From NCBI GenBank assembly GCA_963726975.1, contig CAVSEK010000010.1:62001-126000 (forward strand): a DNA stretch of 64,000 bases, read 5' to 3'. The notes below the pieces were generated by a model. The model saw only the letters and a list, made by a program, of their open reading frames with translations. It was not told the origin of the DNA and searched no databases. The DNA is from CAVSEK01 sp963726975. Its GTDB lineage: Bacteria; Actinomycetota; Actinomycetes; Mycobacteriales; SCTD01. Below are positions 33,439 through 40,980 of this stretch, in pieces. Numbering within the stretch: position 1 is the stretch's first letter; each line of letters opens with the position of its first letter. Position numbers and translations under genes: made by a program.

Positions 33439-35268
33439 GTGCGCGTCCGTCGCCTGCTCCCCCGCCTGCTGACGGGCGGCGTTCTCGCCGCCGCCCTCGT
33501 CGCGCCGACCGCCCTGCCGGCGAGCGCGGCCGGCACGGCGAGCCCGCCGCCGAAGCGGCCCACCGCGATCGGCACCGGCGGGGCCGTCGCCTCCGTCGAC
33601 GCCGACGCGACCCGGATCGGCCTGCAGGTGCTGCGCGCGGGCGGCAACGCCGTCGACGCCGCGGTCGCGGTCGCGGCGGCGCTGGGCGTCACCGAGCCGT
33701 TCTCGGCGGGGATCGGCGGTGGCGGCTACCTCGTCCACTACGACGCGGCGACCCGCACGGTGCAGACGATCGACGGCCGCGAGACGGGCCCGCGCTCGCT
33801 GCGCACCAACACCTTCACGCATCCCGACGGCTCGCCGATGGACTTCCAGGAGGCGCGGGTCAGCGGGCTGTCGGTCGGCGTCCCGGGCACGCTCGCCACC
33901 TGGCAGCGCGCGCTCGACCGCTGGGGCAGCCGCTCGCTGTCGCAGGTCCTGCAGCCGGCCGAGCAGCTGGCGCGCGACGGGTTCGTCGTCGACCAGACGT
34001 TCTACGACCAGATCGCGACCGCGCCCAACCCGCAGGCCTTCGCGACGTTCTCCTCGACGAAGCAGCTCTACCTGCCCGGTGGCCGGCCCCCGGCGGTCGG
34101 CAGCGTCTTCCGCAACCCCGACCTCGCCGCGACGTACCGGCAGATCCGCACGCAGGGCCAGGGCGCGTTCTACGGCGGCAGCATCGGCGCCGACCTCGTC
34201 CGCACCGTCCAGCACCCGCCGGTCGCCGCGCAGGACAGCGGCTGGCCGTACGACGTGCGCCCCGGCGGCATGACGCTGGCCGACCTCCGGCGCTACCGGG
34301 CGCTCGACCAGGCGCCGACGCAGGTCAGCTACCACGGGCTCGACGTCTACGGCATCGCCCCGTCGTCGTCCGGCGGCACCACCGTCGGCGAGGCGCTGCA
34401 GATCCTCGACACCAAGCACCACGACTACAGCGGGCGGGTCGCGGCGCTGCACGACTACCTCGAGGCGAGCGCCCTGGCGTTCGCCGACCGCAACCGCTAC
34501 GTCGGCGACCCGGCGTACGTCCGGGTGCCCACCGCCGAGCTGCTCTCGCCCGGGTTCGCGCGCGAGCGGGCCTGCCTCATCTCGCCGCGCTCGACGCTGC
34601 CGCGGCCGGTCGCCCCGGGCGTGCCCGACGGGTCGTACGGCCGCTGCGGCGCCCCGTCGACCGCTGCGGTGAAGGAGCAGCAGGAGGGGCTGTCGACGAC
34701 CAACCTCACCGTCGCGGACCGGTTCGGCAACGTGGTCGAGTACACGCTGACGATCGAGCAGACCGGCGGCAGCGGCATCGTCGTGCCCGGTCGCGGCTTC
34801 CTGCTCAACAACGAGCTGACCGACTTCAACTTCACCCCGACGCAGGGCGCGGCGATCGACCCGAACCTGCCGGCCCCGGGCAAGCGGCCGCGCTCGTCGA
34901 TCTCGCCGACGATCGTGCTGCGCGGCGGGGAGCCCTTCCTCGCGGTCGGCACTCCGGGCGGCTCGACGATCATCACGACCGTCCTGCAGGTGCTGCTCGA
35001 CCGGATCGACCTGGGGATGTCGCTGCCGGCCTCGATCGCCGACGTGCGGATCTCCGAGCGCAACGGGTCGAGCACCACCGCCGAGCCGGCGTTCTTCGGC
35101 ACCGACGAGGAGCGGGCGCTGCGCTCGCGCGGCCACACGTTCTCCTCGACGCCGGAGATCGGGGCGGCGACCGGGGTCGAGTTCCTGCGCGACGGGCGGC
35201 TGCTCGCGGCCGCCGAGCCGGTGCGCCGGGGCGGTGGCAGCGCCGGGGTCGTCACGCCCTCGGGCTGA
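33439..35268 (+). CDS. ggt: Gamma-glutamyltransferase, secreted
   Basis: 609 residues with a signal peptide (Arg-rich start, hydrophobic core, ASAAG cleavage region near residue 33). The precursor self-cleaves before the catalytic Thr; the matching site is in GLSTTNLTVADRFGNVVEY, where most enzymes have TTH rather than TTN. The LRAGGNAVDAAVA and GGGGYLVHY motifs of the large subunit and the PGGSTIITTV region of the small subunit are clear. Transfers or hydrolyses gamma-glutamyl groups of glutathione-like or polyglutamyl compounds outside the cell. GTG start with GGAGG five bases upstream. Confidence 0.92.
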   Translation: MRVRRLLPRLLTGGVLAAALVAPTALPASAAGTASPPPKRPTAIGTGGAVASVDADATRIGLQVLRAGGNAVDAAVAVAAALGVTEPFSAGIGGGGYLVHYDAATRTVQTIDGRETGPRSLRTNTFTHPDGSPMDFQEARVSGLSVGVPGTLATWQRALDRWGSRSLSQVLQPAEQLARDGFVVDQTFYDQIATAPNPQAFATFSSTKQLYLPGGRPPAVGSVFRNPDLAATYRQIRTQGQGAFYGGSIGADLVRTVQHPPVAAQDSGWPYDVRPGGMTLADLRRYRALDQAPTQVSYHGLDVYGIAPSSSGGTTVGEALQILDTKHHDYSGRVAALHDYLEASALAFADRNRYVGDPAYVRVPTAELLSPGFARERACLISPRSTLPRPVAPGVPDGSYGRCGAPSTAAVKEQQEGLSTTNLTVADRFGNVVEYTLTIEQTGGSGIVVPGRGFLLNNELTDFNFTPTQGAAIDPNLPAPGKRPRSSISPTIVLRGGEPFLAVGTPGGSTIITTVLQVLLDRIDLGMSLPASIADVRISERNGSSTTAEPAFFGTDEERALRSRGHTFSSTPEIGAATGVEFLRDGRLLAAAEPVRRGGGSAGVVTPSG

Positions 35269-35310
35269 GCCCTGGCCGGCCGGTCCCGGCGCGTACGGGA
35301 CCGGCCGCGG

Positions 35311-36171
35311 CTACTTCAGCAGCCGGGACAGCCGCCGGTCCGCCAGCGGCTTGCCGCCGGTCTGGCAGGTGGGGCAGTACTGCAGGGACTTGGTCGCGAA
35401 GGACACCTCGCGCACCGTGTCGCCGCACCGCGGGCACGGCAGGCCGGCGCGGGCGTGCACCTGGAGCCCGCTCTTCTTCTCCGCCTTGAGCGCCTTCGCC
35501 GCCAGCCCCTGCGCCCGCCCCACCGCGCCGCGCAGGGTGCCGACGATGACCGCGTGCAGGCGTACGACGTCGTCGGGCGTCAGGGAGGTCGCCGGCTTGA
35601 ACGGCGACATCCGCATCTCCCACAGGACCTCGTCGCTGTAGGCGTTGCCGACGCCGGCGAGCACGCTCTGGTCGGTGAGCACCCCCTTGACCTGGCCGCG
35701 GACGCCGGCGAGCAGCCCGGCGAGCACCTCGGGGGTGAAGGCCGGGTCGAGCGGGTCGATGCCGAGCCGGGCGACGCCGGGTACCTGCGCGGGGTCGCGC
35801 ACGACGTAGACCGCCAGGCGCTTCTGCGTGCCCTGCTCGGTGAGGTCGAAGCCGGAGCCGTCGTCGAGGTGCAGCCGCAGCGCCATCGGCCCCTTGCCGG
35901 GGCGGGGCGGCGCGGGCGGCAGCGCGTCCTTCCACTGCAGCCACCCCGCCCGGGCCAGGTGCACGACCAGGTGCAGCCCGTCGACGTCGAGGTCGAGGAA
36001 CTTCCCCCGCCGCTGCACGGCCACGACCTGCAGCCCGGCCAGCGAGGTGACCGGCGGGTCGTACGTCTTGAGCACCTGGATGCTCGTCACGTCGACCCGC
36101 GCGACCGTACGGCCGACCGCGCGCTCGCGCAGGAACGCGGACAGGGCCTCGACCTCGGGCAGCTCGGGCAC
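35311..36171 (-). CDS. Fpg/Nei family DNA glycosylase
   Basis: 286 residues. The initiating V/M-P-E-L-P-E leaves Pro2 as the nucleophile and Glu3 as the acid, as in all Fpg/Nei enzymes. The helix-two-turn-helix segment QSVLAGVGNAYSDEVLW and a C-terminal zinc finger (CPRCGD and CPTCQ) are intact. Excises oxidised bases and cuts the abasic site. Whether it is Fpg or Nei-like cannot be set by eye; the missing Lys of the Fpg beta-hairpin was not checked. CAGGAT lies six bases before the GTG. Same strand as the radical SAM gene upstream. Confidence 0.88.
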   Translation of the reverse strand: MPELPEVEALSAFLRERAVGRTVARVDVTSIQVLKTYDPPVTSLAGLQVVAVQRRGKFLDLDVDGLHLVVHLARAGWLQWKDALPPAPPRPGKGPMALRLHLDDGSGFDLTEQGTQKRLAVYVVRDPAQVPGVARLGIDPLDPAFTPEVLAGLLAGVRGQVKGVLTDQSVLAGVGNAYSDEVLWEMRMSPFKPATSLTPDDVVRLHAVIVGTLRGAVGRAQGLAAKALKAEKKSGLQVHARAGLPCPRCGDTVREVSFATKSLQYCPTCQTGGKPLADRRLSRLLK

Positions 36172-36206
36172 GCGCCGATCCTGGCAGAAGCCGGGCTCAG
36201 CCGGGC

Positions 36207-37289
36207 TCAGAAGGCGTAGCGCACGCGCAACCACGGGGCCCGGGCGGCGATGAGGTCGGTGAGCTCGCGGACCCGCGCGCCCTTCCAGCCCGAGCGGTAG
36301 CGCACGACGGCGCTGCCCTGCTCGGACCGCTTGGCCTCCTGGGTGTCCGGCGTCCACAGCAGCTGCTCGGCCTTCGGGTGCCAGCCCAGGTTGACCTCGT
36401 GCAGCTGCTCGTCGTGCGTCAGGAAGATGATCTCGGCGGCGGCCTGGACCTTGAACGCCTCGCCGGTGGCCGCGCCGAGGTCGTCGAGCAGCTGCGCCCA
36501 GTCGCGCAGCCAGCCGTCGCGCACGACGACCGGCGAGAGGTTGACGTGCACCTCGTAGCCGGCGGCGACGAGGTCGTCGACCACGGCCAGCCGGTCCGCG
36601 ATCCGCGACGTGCGCACGTCCAGCAGCCGGCTGTCGGCGTCGGGCAGGAGGCTGACGCGCACCCGCGTGCGGCCCTGCGGGTCCCACCCGAGCAGGTCGC
36701 GGTTGACGTGCTTGGTGGCGAAGGACGCCTTCGCCGTCGGCAGCCGGCGGAACAGCTCGACGAGGTCGCGGACGTTGTCCGACAGCAGGGCGTCGACCGA
36801 GCAGTCGGAGTTCTCGCCGATGTCGTAGACCCAGGCGGCGGGGTCCACCTGGTCGGGCGCGCTCTTGACCCCCTGCCGCCGCACGTGCCGCTCGGTGTAG
36901 CCGAGGATCTGCTCGATGTTGGCGAAGACGGTGACGGGGTTGGAGAAGCCCTTGCGCCGCGGGACGTAGCAGTAGGCGCAGGCCATCGCGCAGCCGTTGG
37001 CCGTCGAGGGGGCGATGAAGTCCGCCGAGCGGCCGTTCGGCCGGGCCGTCAGGGACTTCTTCACGCCGAGCACGAGCGCCTCGGTCTTGATCCGCACCCA
37101 GCGGCGGACGTTGGCCTCGTCGCCGGCCAGCTCGGGGATGCGCCAGTGCGAGGCCACCTCGACCCGCTCGGCGTCCGGCCAGCGGGCGAGCACCTGCTGC
37201 CCGCGGGGCAGCTCGGCGGCGGCGGCCTCGTAGTAGATGCGCGTGACGTCGAGCAGGGGGCGGGTGGGAGGGCGGGTGGGTGCGGTCAT
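36207..37289 (-). CDS. Spore photoproduct lyase family radical SAM protein
   Basis: 360 residues. The radical SAM cluster motif is in ANGCAMACAYCYVPRRKGFS (CxxxCxxC, about 99-106). The body resembles the SplB-like group common in non-sporulating actinobacteria. True SplB repairs UV spore photoproduct; in this lineage the target is not established. Its neighbour on the same strand is a DNA glycosylase, consistent with a DNA-repair role. ATG start with GGAG eight bases upstream. The C-terminal catalytic Cys of Bacillus SplB is not obvious. Confidence 0.82.
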   Translation of the reverse strand: MTAPTRPPTRPLLDVTRIYYEAAAAELPRGQQVLARWPDAERVEVASHWRIPELAGDEANVRRWVRIKTEALVLGVKKSLTARPNGRSADFIAPSTANGCAMACAYCYVPRRKGFSNPVTVFANIEQILGYTERHVRRQGVKSAPDQVDPAAWVYDIGENSDCSVDALLSDNVRDLVELFRRLPTAKASFATKHVNRDLLGWDPQGRTRVRVSLLPDADSRLLDVRTSRIADRLAVVDDLVAAGYEVHVNLSPVVVRDGWLRDWAQLLDDLGAATGEAFKVQAAAEIIFLTHDEQLHEVNLGWHPKAEQLLWTPDTQEAKRSEQGSAVVRYRSGWKGARVRELTDLIAARAPWLRVRYAF

Positions 37290-37358
37290 GAGCGGGCTCC
37301 GGTCATCCCCAGGGTCAACGCCGGCGGGTGTCGGTCCTTCCCGAGCCGGGTACGGTTG

Positions 37359-37373
37359 TCGTCACGGCGACGA
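37359..37373. promoter_or_regulatory. Possible operator at the pncB promoter
   Basis: A small palindrome TCGTC-ACGGC-GACGA lies right after a TACGGT -10-like box (37351-37356), at the expected transcription start of pncB. It could be the target of the NrtR-like protein encoded downstream; that link is inference. Confidence 0.3.
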
Positions 37374-37385
37374 GAAGGGGTGGGC

Positions 37386-38648
37386 GTGACGACGGCACTG
37401 CTCACGGACCGGTACGAGCTCACCATGCTCGACGCCGCGCTGGCCTCCGGGCTCGCCGGGCGACGCGCGGTGTTCGAGGTCTTCGCCCGCCGGCTGCCGG
37501 CCGGGCGGCGGTTCGGGGTCGTCGCCGGTCAGGGCCGCCTCGCCGGGCTGCTGCGCGACCTGCGCTACGAGCTCGCCGACGTCGTCGCGCTGCGCGACGT
37601 GGTGCGCCCGCAGACCCGTGACTGGCTCACCGGCCGCACGCTCGGCCTGCAGGTCAGCGCGTACGCCGAGGGCTCGACGTACGCCCCCGGCTCGCCGGTG
37701 CTCACCGTCGAGGGGTGCTTCGGCGAGGGGCTGCTGCTCGAGACCCTCGCGCTGAGCGTGCTCAACGCCGACAGCGCCGTCGCCTCCGCCGCCGCCCGCA
37801 TGGTGCTCGCCGCGGGCGACCGGCCGCTGCTCGAGATGGGCGGCCGCCGCACCCACGAGCAGGCCGCGGTGTCGGCGGCGCGGGCGGCGTACGTCGCCGG
37901 CTTCAGCGCCACCTCCAACCTCGAGGCGGGCCGCCGGCACGGGGTGCCCACCGTCGGGACGACCGCGCACGCCTTCGTGCTCGCGCACGACACCGAGGCC
38001 GACGCCGTGCGCGCGCAGGTCGCCTCGCAGGGCGTCGGCACGACGGTGCTCGTGGACACCTACGACACCGCGCAGGGGATCCGCACCGCCGTCGAGGTCG
38101 CCGGCACGCAGCTCGGCGCCGTCCGCCTGGACAGCGGCGACCCGGCCGTCGAGGTGCCCAAGGCGCGGGCGCTGCTCGACGAGCTCGGCGCGACCGGCAC
38201 CCGCATCGTCGTCACGGGCGACCTCGACGAGCACGCGATCGCCGCGCTCTGCGACGTGCCCGTCGACCGGTACGGCGTGGGCACCTCCGTGGTGACCGGC
38301 TCCGGCGCGCCGACCGCCGGGTTCGTCTACAAGCTCGTCGCGATCGCCGGGTCCGACCGGCCGGACGCGCCGATGCGGCCGGTGGCCAAGGCCAGCGCCG
38401 GCAAGTCGACCCACGGCGGGCGCAAGTGGGCCTGGCGCGCCACCGGCCCGGACGGCCGGGTGCGGGAGGTGCTGCGGCGCGACCCGGCGCCGGTGCCGGG
38501 GGCGCTCCCGCTGCAGGGGCCGCTCACCGCGTACGACGACGTCGCCGGGGCACGGGCGACCTGCGCCGCGGCGCTCGCCGCCCTGCCCGACGGGGCGCGG
38601 GACCTGTCGCCGGGGGAGCCGGCGTGGACGGCGGAGCTGGAGGACTGA
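37386..38648 (+). CDS. pncB: Nicotinate phosphoribosyltransferase
   Basis: 420 residues. Makes nicotinate mononucleotide from nicotinate and PRPP in NAD salvage. Family landmarks are LLTDRYELTMLDAAL at the start, EMGGRRTHEQAAVSAARAAY, GTTAHAFVL, VRLDSGDP and the VVTGDLDEH stretch. Actinobacterial-length enzyme. GTG 37386 preferred (AAGGGG upstream); an in-frame GTG six bases earlier would add two residues. Forms an overlapping operon with pncA and the Nudix regulator. Confidence 0.95.
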   Translation: MTTALLTDRYELTMLDAALASGLAGRRAVFEVFARRLPAGRRFGVVAGQGRLAGLLRDLRYELADVVALRDVVRPQTRDWLTGRTLGLQVSAYAEGSTYAPGSPVLTVEGCFGEGLLLETLALSVLNADSAVASAAARMVLAAGDRPLLEMGGRRTHEQAAVSAARAAYVAGFSATSNLEAGRRHGVPTVGTTAHAFVLAHDTEADAVRAQVASQGVGTTVLVDTYDTAQGIRTAVEVAGTQLGAVRLDSGDPAVEVPKARALLDELGATGTRIVVTGDLDEHAIAALCDVPVDRYGVGTSVVTGSGAPTAGFVYKLVAIAGSDRPDAPMRPVAKASAGKSTHGGRKWAWRATGPDGRVREVLRRDPAPVPGALPLQGPLTAYDDVAGARATCAAALAALPDGARDLSPGEPAWTAELED

Positions 38649-39208
38649 TGCGCACGCTGCTGGTGGTCGACGTGCAGGAGGACTTCTGCGAGGGCGGCTC
38701 GCTGGCCGTCGCGGGCGGCCGGGCGGTGGCGGCCGCGGTGCGCGGGCGCCTGGCCGACTACGACCTCGTGCTGGCCAGCGCCGACCGGCACGTCGACCCG
38801 GGAGCGCACTTCTCGGACGCGCCCGACTTCGTCGACTCCTGGCCCGCGCACTGCGTGGTCGGTACGGCGGGGGCGCGGCTGCAGGAGCCCCTCACCGAGG
38901 ACCTGTTCGCCGCGGTGGTGAGCAAGGGCGAGCGGGCGGCGGCGTACTCCGCCTTCGACGGCACCGTCGACGGGCAGCCGCTGCGGGCCTGGCTGGCCGA
39001 GCGGGGGGTGGCGCAGCTCGACGTCTGCGGTCTCGCGACCGACCACTGCGTGCGGGCCTCGGCGCTGGACGCCGCGGCCGCCGGGCTGTCGGTGCGGGTG
39101 CTGCTCGACCTGTGCGCGGGCGTGGCCCCGCGGACGACCGCCGCGGCGCTCGTCGAGCTGGGGGCCGCGGGGGTGGAGCTCGTCGGCGCGGGGGCCGCAG
39201 CGGGGTGA
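38648..39208 (+). CDS. pncA: Nicotinamidase (isochorismatase fold)
   Basis: 186 residues. Converts nicotinamide to nicotinate, feeding pncB. The catalytic triad Asp (VVDVQEDF), Lys (VVSKGE) and Cys (GLATDHCVRAS) is complete, and the metal-binding ADRHVDPGAHF and WPAHCVVGT segments match PncA. ATG overlaps the pncB stop by one base and its stop overlaps the next gene by four. Confidence 0.95.
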   Translation: MRTLLVVDVQEDFCEGGSLAVAGGRAVAAAVRGRLADYDLVLASADRHVDPGAHFSDAPDFVDSWPAHCVVGTAGARLQEPLTEDLFAAVVSKGERAAAYSAFDGTVDGQPLRAWLAERGVAQLDVCGLATDHCVRASALDAAAAGLSVRVLLDLCAGVAPRTTAAALVELGAAGVELVGAGAAAG

Positions 39209-39936
39209 GCGGGTCCGAGCGCGCGTTCCTCGCGGCGTACGACCCGTCGGGCTTCCCGCCCTTCGCCGTCACCGTCGACGTCGTGCTGCTCACGGTGCGC
39301 GGCGGCCGGCTGCAGGTGCTGCTCGTGGAGCGCGACACCCACCCGTTCCAGGGCCTGCTCGCGCTGCCGGGCGGGTTCGTGCGGCCCGACGAGGACCTCG
39401 ACGCCGCCGCCATCCGGCGGCTGGAGCAGGAGACCGGGGTGCGCCGGGACGTGGCGCACGTCGAGCAGCTCGGCGCGTTCGGGGCGCCGGACCGCGACCC
39501 GCGGATGCGCGTGGTGTCGGTGGCCTACCTCGTCTTCGCCCCCGACGTGCCCGCGCCGCGACCCGGCCCGTCGACCCGGTCGGTGGCGTGGGTGCCGGTC
39601 GAGCAGGTGCACGCCCCGCTGGCCTTCGACCACGCCGAGGTGCTGGCGGCGGGGGTCGAGCGGGCCCGCGCCAAGCTGGAGTACTCCCCCTTCGCCACGT
39701 CGTTCTGCGCCGAGGAGTTCACCGTCGCCGAGCTGCGGCACGTCTACGAGGCGACGTGGGGCGTGCCGCTGGACCCTCGCAACTTCCACCGCAAGGTCAC
39801 CGGCACGGCCGGCTTCCTCGTGCCGGTGGGGCGCGACTCCGTGCCGGGGCCCGGCGGCGGTCGGCCGGCGGCGCTGTTCCGCCGCGGCGGCGCGGCCCTG
39901 CTGCACCCGGCGATGCTGCGGCCCGAGCGACGCTGA
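39205..39936 (+). CDS. NrtR-like Nudix transcription regulator
   Basis: 243 residues with a Nudix domain (about 15-150) and a C-terminal winged-helix-like part (about 155-225, FTVAELRHVYEATWG), the layout of NrtR regulators of NAD metabolism. The Nudix box GFVRPDEDLDAAAIRRLEQETGV (partly quoted) keeps the first Glu but has Arg for the second and Gln for the third of the metal-binding acids, so hydrolysis is probably lost while ADP-ribose sensing may remain. Overlapping the pncA stop, it would autoregulate pncB-pncA. A plain Nudix hydrolase is the alternative. Confidence 0.85.
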   Translation: MSGSERAFLAAYDPSGFPPFAVTVDVVLLTVRGGRLQVLLVERDTHPFQGLLALPGGFVRPDEDLDAAAIRRLEQETGVRRDVAHVEQLGAFGAPDRDPRMRVVSVAYLVFAPDVPAPRPGPSTRSVAWVPVEQVHAPLAFDHAEVLAAGVERARAKLEYSPFATSFCAEEFTVAELRHVYEATWGVPLDPRNFHRKVTGTAGFLVPVGRDSVPGPGGGRPAALFRRGGAALLHPAMLRPERR

Positions 39937-39983
39937 GGCCGGGCGGTCTGTGGTCGCGGCAGCCCACCGCGACCGGCGCCGTG

Positions 39984-40080
39984 GAGGGCACGGTGCTCGG
40001 CAGGCGCGTTGCGCCCCGCCGCAACGGATGGCCCGGCGTTGCGCCCCGCGGCAACCGAGCTGCGCCCACCACGTGCCCTC
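39984..40080. repeat. 30-bp-period palindrome element, copy H
   Basis: Palindromes at 40008-40025 and 40038-40055 (both GTTGC...GCAAC, period 30). The right flank CACCACGTGCCCT (40067-40079) is the exact reverse complement of the left flank of copies F and G, and the left flank (GAGGGCACGGTG, 39984) is nearly so, giving the copy imperfect terminal inverted repeats. Confidence 0.75.
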
Positions 40081-40183
40081 CCGGCGGCGGGTGCACGGTC
40101 TCCGCTGCGGCTCGCCGGCGCGGTGCCACGGCGACGACGCCCCGGCCGTAGCCTCGCCGGACCGACGACGACGAGGGGGAGCC

Positions 40184-40858
40184 GTGCCGCAGCTGAGCCG
40201 CGACGGCGAGGTGTTCGTGCTGGACCTGGGCGACGGGGAGAACCGGCTGTCGCCGGGCTGGCTCGACGAGGTCGAGGCCGCGCTCGACGAGGTCACCGCG
40301 ACGGCGGTCCCGCGGGCGCTCGTGCTCGCGGCGACCGGCAAGACGTGGTCGCAGGGGCTCGACCTCGACGGGCTCGCCGCGGACCCGGACGGGGCCGGGG
40401 CGTACGTGGCCCGGGTGCAGGCGCTGCTCTCGCGCGTCCTCACCCTGCCGGTGCCGGTGGTCGCGGCCGTGCAGGGCCACTGCTACGCCGCCGGCGCGAT
40501 GCTCGCGCTGGCGTGCGACAGCATCGTGGTGCGGGCGGACCGGGGGTTCTTCTGCCTGCCCGAGGTCGACATCCGGATCCCGTTCACCGTCGGCATGAGC
40601 GCGCTCATCGCGGCCCGGCTCGCGCCCGCGGTGGCGCACGAGGCGATGACGACCGGCCGGCGGTACGGCGGGGAGCAGGCCCTGCAGGCCGGCATCGCCG
40701 CGGCCGCCGTCGGCGAGCAGCGGGTGCTGCCCGAGGCGCTCGAGCGGGCCCGGGCGCTGGCCGGCAAGGACGGTGCGACGCTCGGCCGCATCAAGGCCGT
40801 GCTCTACGCGCGGGTGGTCGACGCGCTCGCCGAGCCCGGCGAGGTCGCGGCCGGCTGA
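40184..40858 (+). CDS. Enoyl-CoA hydratase/isomerase family protein
   Basis: 224 residues, a short crotonase. The oxyanion-hole segments are LVLAATGKTWSQGLDLDGL and VQGHCYAAGAMLALACD. The second Glu of classical hydratases (PEVDIRIPF region) is replaced in context, so it may be an isomerase rather than a hydratase. Shorter than the usual 255-260, lacking part of the C-terminal helices. GTG start with GGGGGAG just upstream. Confidence 0.8.
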   Translation: MPQLSRDGEVFVLDLGDGENRLSPGWLDEVEAALDEVTATAVPRALVLAATGKTWSQGLDLDGLAADPDGAGAYVARVQALLSRVLTLPVPVVAAVQGHCYAAGAMLALACDSIVVRADRGFFCLPEVDIRIPFTVGMSALIAARLAPAVAHEAMTTGRRYGGEQALQAGIAAAAVGEQRVLPEALERARALAGKDGATLGRIKAVLYARVVDALAEPGEVAAG

Positions 40859-40980
40859 GGGACGGACCGGGGCGAGACCGGCGAGCCGGACACCGAGCGC
40901 GACCGTTCGGTCGCCGTCCGCGTGCAGGTGAGGCAGGCTGACCCCGCCCGCGCCTCGACGGCGGGCGGGGAGGTGGGACG

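Noticed and set aside
5413..40080. CRISPR array, because of the 30-base period
   Set aside because: Each locus has only two palindromes, the intervening sequence is 12 bases, and no cas gene is present.
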